A stretch of 64,000 nucleotides of DNA from Takakia lepidozioides (lineage: Eukaryota > Streptophyta > Takakiopsida > Takakiales > Takakiaceae). Position numbers and translations under genes: made by a program. Below the pieces are notes generated by a model that saw nothing but the letters and a program-made list of their open reading frames with translations, did no database searches and had not been told where the DNA came from. Location of the stretch: contig CM060733.1 of NCBI GenBank assembly GCA_030704615.1, forward strand, positions 29,946,001 to 30,010,000. The letters run 5' to 3'. Below, in pieces: positions 44,940 through 56,800 of the stretch. Position 1 is the first letter of the stretch. Every line of letters starts with the position of its first letter.

Positions 44940-45721
44940 TGCAAACGAAAGATCTGGTGAGTGTTGGTTAGGTGTATAAGTTTACCTACCAATTGACCGT
45001 AGTAGGTCGAATCCACATCTGCCGTTCTTGTTTCTGCAGAAAGAGTTAATCCCTCTGGGAGTGGAGTTTTTGCTGGACGGCTATTCTCCATCTGATATTC
45101 TTGAATGAGTTGATTTGAGTAGGAGATTTGATGCAAGAGTATGCCCTGATTTGTAACATGGAAGTCAAAACCAAGGTACCGCTTAACTGGCCCCAAATCC
45201 TTCATCTCATATTTTGTTCTGAGACTTAGTTTCAACTGATCAATGAGTCCACCACTTGTGCCGGTGATTAGTAGATCGTCTACAAACAGCAATATTACTC
45301 CTAATTGTCCACCTTTCTGACACAAGTACAAGCTCGGATCCAAGGAACTCCAGATGCACCCAATTGAGTGAAGAAATGAATCAACCTCATCATACCAGGC
45401 CTTGGGACTTTGTTTTAACCCGTAGATTGACTTCCACAGCATACATACTAGATTTTCTTTGCCCGGAATTTCAAAGCCTGGTGGTTGAATCATATATATT
45501 GTCTCATTTATAGTACCATTCAAGAATGCGGTGACTACGTCCATATGAGAGAGAGGCCATCCGAATGCAGCAGTGAGTGCAGTGACGAGCCTTATCGTAG
45601 ACCACTTTACCACTGGTGCAAACGTTTCCTTGTAATCCAGACCTGGTCTTTGCACATTTCCTCGTGCTACCACCCTAGCTTTGAACTTGACGTTCCCGGC
45701 ATGGTCTTCTTTGGTCCTCAA
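44930..45721 (-). pseudogene. copia reverse transcriptase
   Basis: Typical Ty1/copia RT: KARVVARGNVQRPGLDYKET, FAPVVKWSTIRLV, HMDVVTAFLNGTINETIYM, CMLWKSIYGLKQSPKAWY and the active site LFVDDLLITG. An extra CT pair near 45730 breaks the frame with the integrase C-terminus, where relatives read RWILRTK. Confidence 0.9.
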
Positions 45722-46731
45722 AATCCATCTTGCAGAGAGAGCATTTTGTCACGGGGAAGATCGACTAGTTCCCATGTCCCGTTCTTAGAGTGGGCTCCCA
45801 TTTCGGCCTCCATGGCCGCTCTCCAGCGAGGATCTGAAATTGCGTCCTCAAACCGAATCTCATTTGGAGAGTCGGCAACTAGTGCAAATCCCAAGTCTGG
45901 TTCGATTGTTGAGAGGTACATCTGACACCCTAAATATTCAAAAGGATCAGACTTAACTTTGGATGAAGGAGGCCGAACAGGAGGAAGTGGACGAGACCTT
46001 CTGGTGCGAACAGGTGAAGATTGAATTGTTGCTGGAGCAGTGTCACCGGGTTCAGGAACAGTGTTGCTGGCTTTATGAAATTCGTCCTCCCTAGTTATAT
46101 AAGGAGGAGAAGTGTGCTTGCGTTCATCTCCTTCCTGTCGTTGCTCCTCCGGGGCCAAGGGACTTTGAGAAGAAGAATCACTATCGTCGGGAGGAAAAAG
46201 ATCAAGAATACTGCCAAGAGCCTCTGTAGAACTTATAGAAAAATCACCAACTTTGAGTTCGTCAAGGATGACGTCTCGACTTATTAGTATTTTTCTGGTT
46301 TGTGGATCAAAGCACCTATAGGCCTTGCTTTGGTCATCGTATCCTACCAGAACGCATTTGATAGACTTAGAACCTAATTTGTCTCTCATTTCCTTTGGAA
46401 CATGTACGAATGCAGTATTACCAATCACACGGAAATTACTGATATTTGGTTTGGTCCTGGTGAGACATTCAAACGGGGTAGATTGGTTCAATGCTCTTGT
46501 GCTGCATCTATTGTTAATATAGTTGGCAGCTCTGACCATTTCCTCCCACATAAATGCTGGAATGTTTGATCGAATTAACAAACTTCGGACAATTTCAAAC
46601 AAGATTCTGTTTTTGCGTTCGGCTACACCGTTTTGATGTGGGGTTCTTGCAACTGTCAGATGTCTACGAATGCCTTGACTATGACAGAATCGAGAGAATT
46701 GATCAGATATATATTCCCCCACCACTGTCAC
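45718..46731 (-). pseudogene. copia integrase, C-terminal half
   Basis: Reads EYISDQFSRFCHSQGIRRHL, TPHQNGVAERKNR (catalytic Glu) and the usual LVGYDDQSKAYRCFDPQTRK segment, then a Ser/Pro-rich linker. It continues the integrase core that ends at 46703 in another frame. Confidence 0.88.
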
Positions 46732-47485
46732 TACGAAGACATGCTATCTTGTGTAATAACTGATTCTCTACTTGATGTTTGAATAATTTGAATTTATCAA
46801 ATGCTTCACTTTTGTACTTTAAGAAAAACACCCAAGAATACTGCGAGAAGTCATCAGTGAGTGTCATGATGAACCTTGCTCCGCTGAGTGACGCTGTAGG
46901 CAGTGGACCACACAAGTCAGTGTGTATCAACTCAAGATGCCTTGTTGCACGGTTGACATCCGCTTTGGGTATTTTTTGTCGATGTTGTTTAGCCTTAACA
47001 TAGATTTCGCAGACTTCTTTGATGAGTGGAAGAGTAGGGACGCCTTCTACCAGTTGATGCCTTGTTATATAATTGAGACGTTGGTGGCTGGCATGGCCGA
47101 TTCTACGATGCCACAGATTCCTTTGTGTCTTGTCGCTAGGTTCCACCAAATTACAAGATGCCCATACGTTTGCATGCATTAACAAGGATCTACTCCCCAC
47201 AAGAGTATTCTTATGGGGCAACGATCCAGCAGTTTTGGCCACATCCAGCCGGTACAGTCTGTTGTGTGGGTCACGAGTACCCCTGAGAAAGACTTTCGAC
47301 GAGTTGTGTTTATCCATCACATAATAGTGACTAGAGTCAAACATTACAAGATGTCCACGGTCAGTGAGCTTTCCGATTGACAGAAGATTTTTTGTCACAC
47401 TCTGGCACGTAGAGAACATCAGAGATGGTTTTATTGCCAGCAATTTTAATACAACCAGATCCTGACGCGGACATTTTTGTGCCAC
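46703..47485 (-). pseudogene. copia GAG-pre-integrase and integrase core
   Basis: Has KNLLSIGKLTDRG, LWHRRIGHASHQRLN, IHTDLCGPLP and LRSDSGG, with two of the three catalytic acids. The zinc-binding CxxC is damaged: relatives have C in both positions, but here it reads CEIYVKAKQ. A G5 run at about 46715, where four Gs would keep the frame, causes the shift into the next segment. Confidence 0.88.
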
Positions 47486-47699
47486 TTGCAGTCAGCACAT
47501 TGGTAACTGGAGACTCAGTTTTGAGCTCAGAAAAGGATTCTCTATCACAACTTATGTGCGCAGTGGCACCTGAATCCAAAATCCACGACTGGCTGCTGGA
47601 CTGACCACTGGACTTGAAATCAAATTCACTCAACATAGCTTCGATGGTGAAAGCCGGTTTGGATTCGCTACTCTCACCGTTGTCCGCCAATATCTCCAC
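47361..47699 (-). pseudogene. copia protease
   Basis: WILDSGATAHISCD is the Ty1/copia aspartic protease signature, followed by ISDVLYVPE. The frame shifts before the LLSIGKL segment. Confidence 0.88.
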
Positions 47700-48660
47700 C
47701 TTTTGCGAGATAAGACTTCTGACCTAGACTTTTATGTCCGTGATCTTCCGCTGAAGATCCCAAAGCTGAGATACAGACATGGTCTTGATTTCATTGTTGG
47801 CAATCTTGATGAAGAAGTCGGCTTCCCAATGCCCTCGCTTTCCACAGTAGTTGCAGATGTCACCTTTCTTGTCAGGACGCTGGGATCTACCTCGCCCATT
47901 GGCTCTTCCGCGACCACTTCGACCCCTGCCACGGTTGCTGCGTTCCCCTCGTCTGAAGTTGGATGCTGCCACCAGAGACTGCTCCTCAGTTTCTCCCCGA
48001 GGCTTGCGTCGAAGTTCTTCTGCTTGAAGGTACTCCTCCAGATCCGTGAAAGTTTGCTTATGAATCTTTTGCATACATTACACCGTAGATGGATTTGAAG
48101 GCATACCAACTCTCAAGAAGATTTCTCAGAACGATTTGAATCAATTCTTTTTTGGGAACCTCTTCGCCTATGCTCCTGAGATTCATCACAAGACGCTCGA
48201 CCTTCTTGAGATATTCCTCAACTGAGCTTCCCTATGGCATCTTTGCTTCAAGAAGTTCAGTCTTTAGGTCCAACTTCCGCTGGATTGCTGAGGACTCCAA
48301 TTTTTTTTGCAACGTCGACCAAAGTTTGGCAGGATCATCACGGAGCCTCTTGACGATGGGAATAATTGAGTTGTGCACCGTGGCAGTGAAGATGATGATC
48401 GCCCAGTCCTTCTTCTTCTGAGTGCGCACCGCCGCAGTCTGACCAGAAGTTTGCTCTTGGTCTGAATAGTCACCTCCAGTGAAAAATTCCTGAGACTCCT
48501 CAGTAGTCGGAGGAACTATGATCTCCCACAAATCCTTTTCACGTAGGATTTGCTCAACCTTAAATGACCAAACTTGATAGTTTTGGGCACCAATGAGTTT
48601 ATCACTCTCACCAAATGTGACCTTCGTCACATCAAGAGACGACATGTTGGAGAATGACAT
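47700..48660 (-). pseudogene. gag: copia Gag
   Basis: An ATG at 48660 opens a UBN2-like Gag (YQVWSFKVEQILREKDLW...LKTELLEAKMP) that stops at about 48232. The remainder continues in other frames to an Arg/Gly-rich region and a zinc knuckle CNYCGKRGHWEADF, whose last Cys is replaced by Phe. At least two frame breaks. Confidence 0.82.
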
Positions 48661-48728
48661 CGTGGCTCCTCAGAGTTAGGGGAACTCAAACTCAAGTCTC
48701 TCAATCACTCAGGACCTAAGAGCTGTGT

Positions 48729-48740
48729 GCTCTGATACCA
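48729..48740 (-). other. primer-binding site of the copia element
   Basis: The minus strand reads TGGTATCAGAGC directly adjoining the 5' LTR. Confidence 0.92.
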
Positions 48741-49010
48741 TGTTGAAATTTGTGTGTATTGACGATGAACTCCGAACGGGGATGAGAATAAATAGATGTC
48801 CACTGGTGATGGATGAGTCGCCTAGATAAGTGAGAACCTGATCGCAGACTAATGGACCAGAAGCGCCCACATGAGATCTAAGTATAAGACAAGTCTGCAT
48901 GCCACTGTGTGAGCATGCCGAGAGCTATGGGACTGACATTCCCTTAATCTCCGTTGTAGTCAGCTAACTAGATGGAAGGCAACATGGCCCTAATGTACTA
49001 ACTTCCAACA
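48741..49010 (-). repeat. 5' LTR of the copia element
   Basis: 270 bp, the partner of 37059-37328, followed by the target duplication CTTTC at 49011-49015. Confidence 0.95.
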
Positions 49011-49133
49011 CTTTCAAGAACCCCCCTCCTGATGATCATGTACCCACATGTACATAAATTACAAGCAGCTAGCTAGTGTGAGTGCAGTTGCACCCAATCT
49101 GTCTGAATTCTGCTTAGGATCAGAGCTCTCGAC

Positions 49134-49644
49134 ATGGGGAAAGTTGGGGTGCTTGCGGCTGTATATAACTGTCTGTTTCTGGCATTGTTCACTCTTCGCA
49201 TTGTTCACTCTTCCACCCTTTGTAAGATGTTACGGTCACTGGTTGCATGTGGGAGAGACTCTCTACGAGGGGAACTACATAACTGTTGTCGGTGGAGGTT
49301 GGTACAAAGCGGGGATGGACACAAACTGCAATTTTGTTCTAATTTACGCTCCACATGGAGAGGACGAGCAGCTGATCTGGGACGCTGGAATTTCGCACAG
49401 GAGTTCCCACTGCCGTCTGACTCTCCAAGACGATGCAAATTTGGTGGTCTATGGCTCAGACAACTTACCCCTGTGGGCCAGTAATACCAGTAATTATTTT
49501 CCTGGGGGCTGTAGTGCGTTTCTTTCTTACTATGAGCTGCAGTTTTGGAAAAACGAAGGTAATATCCTCGCTCTGGTTTGCAAAACACCAGAGCACGATG
49601 GCTATAAGTATACCTTTATGTGGAGTACTAGTCCACTAGATTAA
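49134..49644 (+). CDS. secreted bulb-type (GNA-like) lectin, frame broken by a 16-bp duplication
   Basis: The ATG at 49134 opens a signal-peptide-like segment (MGKVGVLAAVYNCLFLALF). The lectin domain follows in another frame from about 49215 to the TAA at 49642. It has the bulb-lectin layout (ETLYEGNYITV...WDAG...CRLTLQDDANLVVYG...LPLWASNT). QDDANLVVY fits the mannose-binding pattern QxDxNxVxY. The two frames are separated by an exact 16-bp tandem duplication (49182-49197 and 49198-49213); with a single copy the signal peptide would be in phase with the domain. An alternative ATG at 49048 reaches the lectin frame directly but gives a less typical N-terminus. Proteins of this type bind mannose and are often secreted. 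The gene starts 124 bp from the copia LTR, so its promoter is probably displaced or supplied by the element. Confidence 0.75.
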
Positions 49645-52600
49645 ACTTACAGGTGCACGCAGTGGATCTGTGGAGAACTCGTCATAAACTGGTTCGATGG
49701 TGATGTTAGAATCGTTCGGCGAGCGAAAGAGTGCCGACAACTGCCAACATTATGTACCCATTATGTCATACATTTTTGTAATAGCATGTACATGATTAAT
49801 TTGATAAAATCTTACTTCGGGACCAGCTTGTGTTTGAGCTAAGAAACCTTTTCATTTTCATGTTCCCTCTGAAGAAGCCTATATAATCACACCTTTGATC
49901 AGAAGTAGAGCCGCTTCTAGCATCTAAAGATAAGTTGCATACCTTTAGGCAGATGTAATTAGTCTCGGATAATCTGGCTTTGAAATACGTCTAGCCCAAT
50001 GCAGTTTGGCTTTCTGGGCTGCTGGTTATACTACTTATTTCTTGTGCATGACATGATGCGATCACTTGCAGCAGCAAGCTATTAATTTTTAATGAGTTGA
50101 TGATGGCTAGTGAGATAACAACTGTATCTGTTATACATGTCTGTTCTCTATATAAATCTTCACCTGACGACCTTACTTAGATCGAAATTGCTTAACCAAA
50201 ATGATATCTACCGGTATGCCATGTGAAAGGTTCATCTTACTTTTGACTCATGAAGATCGAACCATGAGTCAAAACTGAGCTCCAGCCACACATCTGTACA
50301 TCTAGTATCTCAAACAATGAAATTTGGACAGCACCTAATTCTCTATTCAAAGATCATTGGAAGATGATAAGGTATATTTGAAGTACAGACAATATTTGAA
50401 GTTGCGATCTGTATTTAAGGCATCATTTGGAGCAGAGAAAGAGCCCAAACTCTCTTTCAAATAAGCTAAGGTGGAGGGACTCTTGCCAGTTCAGATCGCT
50501 AAGACTAAGGACTCTCCCAAGCCTCCAAGTAATTTCCTAATAAGCCCCTCCGCGGGGGCTGAAAAATCACGTCCCTTAGCAAGGGGCCAAAAGTTTGAAG
50601 TCTGCATAGGAAAACCAGAGACCTTGGCCTACAGGGTGGGATCCCGGACACAGTCCCAAATCAGGGCCCAATCAACGATGGGCGACTGAATGGAGGACCA
50701 TTTTGGCAGCCCATTTGTGCGAAGGGAGGGAGGAGTCCAGAGAGAGAATAGCTATTCACTACATCCAACACACTTACCCACAACCAGTGTTGAAATGCTA
50801 TTCTGCCTAACTACTGGGATATCTACTGGATTCACCACAAATCAATTGGAACTCCCGCCCCACTTTTGCATTCTTTTTGCATTCAACTTCTCTTGGTTTT
50901 GGTTTTAGTTGGTAGTGTAAAGTCAAAACAACCGGGAAAACAAGGAATTAGGCAATGGCAACCTTTCTTGGTCTTCCAGTGGTCCCTGGTGACTGCTCAT
51001 CAACTGAGTCCAACTTGTATTTATAGGCAGGTTGTGCACTTGCATTGTCTATGAGGAGATCACATGTTTCACTGTATCTATCTTGAAATGGACAATCAAC
51101 ATCCTGAAACCCCATAAACACAATGTCCTGCCCAGCCTAGAGATGCTTCCGACAACTACTGAGAGGCGATGCAATAACGTCACATGAATGAGGGGAGGGG
51201 GAGATCAACAGAATTCTAGTTTATGAGCCAGTGACAACCCTGCCTACATTTCTATCGGAGTAGCCTGGTCTTTCACGGAATACTCAGGGTTGTGGGTTGC
51301 CCGGATTGCTCGGATATGATTGTTCAACGGTGAGGTGCAGGTCTGCAAGCAAGGAGGATCTGTATATGCGGGGTCATAGTTGCAGCAGATGAGGTTGCAG
51401 CAGATGCTGCTTATGAAATGGCGTAGGACAGTTGCATTCAGTACCTTGGCAGTGTAGATCTTGCGTGGCGCGATGCTTTCTCCCTCACATATCTGTCCGT
51501 GGCTTCTTGCCATCATCGCGCCCACCCGCTTGACCAGGCCTTGGGGTGTCCTGACCTCGGTGTACTAACTCTTGTTCTTCAAGTTCTGCCCCACCATCTC
51601 CATCACCCTTGTCTCACTCCAATTGCCCGGAAAAGGGCCGTGGGGTCTGTGCCGACCTTGATTCAGCAATTAATTGTATTCAGACTGCGATCCCCAACAT
51701 CAACGAAGAGCCTAAGAAAGAGTTAGGGGAAGGGGCGGGGTCAAGGGTTGAACGTTATCAGGGCAACAATGGGGCTTCTGGTGAGGACATAGGAGTTCAC
51801 TTAGATATGGAAAGAGAAACAAGCAGGCCAAAGAAGAGGTACGAAAGGAAGACTGAGGAAACAGGTCACATCGTCGAATGGGCATGTTCGGAATGGCAAG
51901 GAGCCAAGCGTTCAGTTGGGGGATGGGATTCTTGCGAACCCAGAGGTGGAAGATAAAGTCTCAGAGGCATCAGAACTTTCAGTGTCAGGCAACGGGAATG
52001 GTCAGTTTGTCAGAGCAGAGAAAATTCTTTCTGTTGATACACAAGAGGTATGTTCAAATTGTCCGTCTCCCTTTCCCCTTCTTCTTAAGGTTGGCAGGTT
52101 GTTTTCTTAAAAGGGCTGTGTTCTACAACGTGAGTGCAATTCGCATGCCTTATAGTATTCAGGTGTTCTGGTACTGCGTCCCAGAATTTCTGTGCGGTTG
52201 GCCTTTTAATTAGGATGCTTGATAGTTGTTGGCCACCTGCGAGGGAGGTTTGCATGGTTATCATTCAGATGAAGTTCACCATAGTGAAGCATATGCCACA
52301 AGTTTGGCCTAATGACAGCTTGTGTTAAGGTCACAAGGGGCTGACTACTGCTTGGTGTAGAGGTTATGTCTTTGCTTGGAGCTTTTGATGTGATGGGCTG
52401 ACAAGGATTTTGTCACAGCATGTACAGGCCAGGCCATTAAAGTTGCCTCTTGCCTTTGTCAGCACTGCTCATTTGGCAACATTCGGAATTTTGGTGGTCT
52501 GAGAGCTTAATCCCTTTATTTGCGGTCTATGCTTTTGTCTTCCATGTGAACCTATTGGCCGAAATTGATTTCATAGATTCTTTATGTGATATTGGAATAA

Positions 52601-52778
52601 TCATGAGTCATTTTATACACATTGTAACCATCAGCTTAAACTAGATTTGTGGTCAGGGACAATCACACTAAATTGCAGGGGTGTGGTGATACGTTCCAGA
52701 AATTCTGAATTCTCAGAATTTTCTGGAACCCCTTCACAAATGCCTGTCAGACTTGTTTGCGTGTGTAAGTGAGAGAAA
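49645..52778. other. no gene recognised
   Basis: AT-rich 3' flank of the lectin, then mixed DNA. A plus-strand frame at 51609-51956 is Glu/Lys-rich and could be an exon, but it has no motif I know. Nothing else supported. Confidence 0.3.
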
Positions 52779-52814
52779 TGTACTCATAAGACTTTGTTTC
52801 CCATAGCCTTGTGG
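52779..52814 (-). mobile_element. very short LINE 3' end fragment
   Basis: tgtactcataagactttgtt and the following 16 bases match the 3' end of the LINE family. The fragment breaks off at a GA tract, behind which the longer copy begins. Confidence 0.6.
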
Positions 52815-52830
52815 AGAGGAAGAGAGAGAG

Positions 52831-53843
52831 ATTGTACTCATAAGACGTTGTTTGCCGTAGCCTTGTGGCCATTGACCCCGCGCCCAGTTTGAGCGGGAAC
52901 AAAAGGGACAGAACCTACCTCTGTCAGGGGCTGACGTTGGTAGTAAGACTTACCTCCTTATAAAGAATTAATCCGGGTTTTCCAGATATCCTCTAGAAAT
53001 CCCTTCACACAAGCATCAATCTGCTGTGTGTGATTTGCCCAAAAACTAGGCCTCAGGAGGGCCTGGGCTTTTGGCTCAGCCTCGAGACTTTCAAAGTTGG
53101 TAAACAGGGGTACAGGCACAATTCCCTTAATAGATTTGAAGAGAGCGTCTCTTTGGTGAGAGAACCCCGGACAGTGTATCAGAAAATGAATACTGTCTTC
53201 AGATTGCCCACACAACGGGCAATTGCACTCTCCCTTTCCTCTCTGCTTCTGTTTGCTGTTCAAAGGTAGGCTTCCTGCCCTGAGTTTAAATTTCAGTCTA
53301 GTGCCGAGAGTGGGTAGACCCTTGAGGTCATCCAAGATGTCCTCCCCCATGTCACAGACTGGAAACAAGTTCAGGGAAGTTTTCTGCCTAACTTCATTTT
53401 CATCAGACAATCTCATGGCCTCAGACATGGCTGAGGACACTACAGCCTCTAAGTCAGATTTATCTAGCAGGGTCAAGACTTGCGGATCCAGGTCCAGGTC
53501 CTTGAGGATCTCTTCTATTCTCTTCTGCCAGGACTTAGCCTGTTTGACAGGGCGGTCCTGTTTCCAAGATATAGAGTCGATTAATTTAGGATATCTGGTG
53601 TTGGGCATATGTTGCAGCTGACCCCACCATCTGACCTTGAATTCATCTCGTCGGGAGCTTAAGGACGGAATGCCAAACTCACCCCGAACAGCCACATTGG
53701 CTGTTTTGGAGCATGCTGACATACACTCCTTAAGCACCCCCACTTGAATGGATTCTAGAGACTTAGCCTGGTTGGAGTTATCAACCCATATAGCAGATCC
53801 GTACTCCAAGGCAGGTCTAATAACGCGACAAAGCATGGTTTTC

Positions 53844-53848
<5 letters not shown>
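52831..53848 (-). mobile_element. LINE copy 2, 5'-truncated, C-terminal RT ORF
   Basis: A 323-codon minus-strand frame (53929-52958) covers the region behind the RT fingers/palm of a non-LTR element: IRPALEYGSAIWVDNSNQAK, GEFGIPSLSSRRDEFKVRWW, then the zinc motif CNCPLCGQSEDSIHFLIHC. The frame is open to TAA/TAG near 52958, whereas copy 1 reads on 30 more residues. The 3' end AACAACGTCTTATGAGTACA lies at 52831. Both sides carry ggaagagagagagag (52818 and 53846), consistent with a target duplication inside a GA tract. The first residues of the frame come from the GA/G tract and are not part of the LINE. Confidence 0.85.
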
Positions 53849-53874
<26 letters not shown>

Positions 53875-53889
53875 GAGGGGGGGGGGGGG
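53849..53889 (+). repeat. (AG)13 followed by G13
   Basis: AG dinucleotides 53849-53874, then a 13-base G run, at the 5' border of the LINE copy. Confidence 0.85.
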
Positions 53890-56800
53890 ATATCCTCGTG
53901 GAGATTCTTACGGCCATGTATAATTGCACAGGTGTTGATCAGATACGGTCTGGAGATTGTTTAGGGGCCTGGTTACATCCCCAATCGGCCCCCTGTTCAT
54001 TGACCTTCCCACAAACATTGTGAGCCAGCCCGAGATGGCACTGTGGGAGAACTAACTATGTGGCAAATGCTTGTTATCTTGCTAGTTCAGTTTGTGAGCA
54101 GGCTCCATATTAGTGTGGCAAAGAACCTCCCATGTATCTTTGGATTGTCGAGAGATCATGTGAAACTTTTGCAATGATCGATAGGTGAGAAGGGGGGAAA
54201 CTGCAGATGGATACAGAGAGGTATCTGATAGAAGCTTTTACTGTGGGTGGAGTGGCAGCTGTGTTTGTGTTTTATGGGTTGGTTGGGAGTTGTGTTCAAC
54301 AAGGACATTGCAACATATGCATAGCTTCTGGCGATTGGGCTATCCACAGGGCTCATGGGCAGCATCACTTCATATGCTCCAACAAATTGTTTGACATGGT
54401 AGCAAAGGGACTCCTGGTGGCAGGCTATCTGGGCCCTGCCTCTTGGTGAGTTATTGTCTTCCTTTGTTTTGTTACATTAGACGGACATCTTAATTGTTAG
54501 TAGATTTGCTATCCATGGTCATTGTGCACCTTACTTGGTCATCTCTCTGGGCAGCAGCCCAGAGGGAAATATGCACCAAAAGGAATGGGAAGATTCATAG
54601 TAAAATTGGTGCCAAAGTACTTACAGTGCTGGGGTTTGGTCTGCCTACTGGGGATGTAACACAATGCGCACTTGAAATTTTACAGTTGTGCTTGACTGGC
54701 CAGCCATAGAGCTCGTCGCAGATTCCTCAACTTATTTTTTTGGCTGCTACTCTTGGTTGACTCATCAACTTATTGTAATCCTTGCTCTGACCACTTTTAC
54801 GTCTAGCAGCATGTTGACCACCGGTGCACAAGAAATATGCTGAGAGGGGGAGCTGTGGAAGCTTCACAGGGATGGCGTTATCCCAGTCTTCCCTGATGTA
54901 GGGTATGGAATCTGCCAACTTTGCTGCAGTCAGCCATTGCCTACTCATGCCCACGATGGGGTGGGGAAGTTGCAAAAGCTCACTGCTGACAACCTTTGGC
55001 ATCGCAGTGTGAGCTTGCTGCTCTTTTTGGGGATAAGTTCATTCTGCGGTCATCCTCACTATTATGGAGAGCAATTTTGCTACACGAAGGCAGTTGTGGG
55101 TTGGCTTGTGTGGTTGCTCCCCCGGGTGTTTGGGCTCACTGGTTAGTTGCTCGCTTGCATGGACATGGAATAGGACCCAAGGGCTATGTCAGATGGCTTC
55201 CTATGGGGACCTTCTTGACTACTGTTATTGCCTCGACTCCGGAGGAGATCGTTGCAGTTGTCCCGATGTTGGTGCGTGTACCCTCAATGGGTGGCTTCTC
55301 AGCCGTGAGTTTTCTGGTGTGTAATATCTAGAGGATTGATTGCCAGAGTTTTATGGCTTGAGTAACAATGGGAGATACTGGATTCCTGGCTGGAACTCAT
55401 GTGGAGCAGTTTAGATGGTTTCAGAAGTTCTTGAAAGGATGTACTGACTTACAGCACACATTGTATGTCCATGTTGTTGGTTGATGGACCTTTCAATGGT
55501 TCTAGCCCTACCTGGTTTAATGGCTATCACCAAATCTTACACACTGACCATCTCACTTTTTTCGCAGGCTCTTTGTAGGTGGCAAAGATTGATGGCAATG
55601 AACGACGGAGCAGGCATGTGGGGCTCCTGGTCAGGGGTCTGCAGATTGGCTTTCTAGGATGCATGATCACAGTATCCATTTTTGTGGTTGAGAATCTTGC
55701 ACTATACCAAAGCACGCCATGGCACGCTTTTGCCTATGTTTGCATCACGCTTGGCTCCTGCTCCCCAATGGGTTTTATTGTCCACTACATTCCAGTGTTT
55801 GCGCGGGCAATATCTGTCCAGTGGCTAAACGCTCCTTCTATTATGGAGTATGTATGCCCTTAAGGTCATGCCATACCCCATGGTCGCAGGAAGAAGTCCA
55901 TGATTTGGAGTTTTCTTTCTGGGGTCTGTCTTAGGTTGAAGACCATATGCAACAGTCTGTGCAATTATGGATAGAACAGGGTATGTTGGGGCAGCTATTG
56001 GGCCATTAACAGGTTTCAGCGGTGTTGAAAATGCTCATGACTGCAGCATTGTTTTCAGCACTCATGCTTAGCAAATTGGTGAGTATCGGGTACAGTTCAG
56101 CAGAACCTTTCCTTCTTGAGACATTTGTCTGTTCACGGTTGTTCAATTCATGTTTGCCTGTCCCTTCTTCAGATCGGGACTGCCCAAACTCAGGGTTAGG
56201 TCTAGTGTTGTTTCTTACAATTTGTAGTTGGTTTGAATTTGCAGTCTCTCCCAGGAAATCTGTAACAAAAAATGGAACATTAACAACTCTGTACAGATAC
56301 ACAAAGTCCATCTTTACCATCATTGAAGTTTATTTACCCTGAATGGATGATCTGACAAATCCACAGGGTATGATTAAAGGGTACAGACAGTACCTGTTTG
56401 TAACTTTGATTCTTTCTGTTGCAGACCTGTGAGTCAGTTGAAGTCTGCTGGTTGACATCTACTTGACAAGTTGGGTTTGCCTACATTGCATATTAATTGG
56501 GCTTCCACACCAGGTGGCGAGGGATCATTGGACGAGGTTTGAGGAGTTAGCATGGCCAGATTAGCCTTGGCATCAGGACACCTTCAGTTTGGAGCATTTG
56601 CATATACCGGTCCGCAGCAAGCCGAGGAACATTCTCTCTTTCTGCTGGAGTAATTTTGGTTGGATACTGTCCTTAATTGAATCAGGCACGTTGGACAGTA
56701 AGTAACAGGTGCACTGACAGTTGATTACAGGAACAGGCTATGTTTCCAATGAATCTGAGCACTTCAAGTAGGCAGAAAAGCTTGCTAACACTTCTGACCC

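Larger units (their letters stand above)
37059..49010 (-). mobile_element. complete Ty1/copia element, split by a chromovirus
   Basis: LTRs of 270 bp at 37059-37328 and 48741-49010, target duplication CTTTC on both sides (37054-37058 and 49011-49015), a PBS immediately inside the 5' LTR and a polypurine tract (GAGGGGGG) immediately inside the 3' LTR. Order on the minus strand is Gag, protease, integrase, RT, RNase H. Integrase before RT defines Ty1/copia. The chromovirus at 37580-44276 interrupts the RNase H end. The LTRs differ at about 11 positions by eye, all transitions. Confidence 0.95.
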
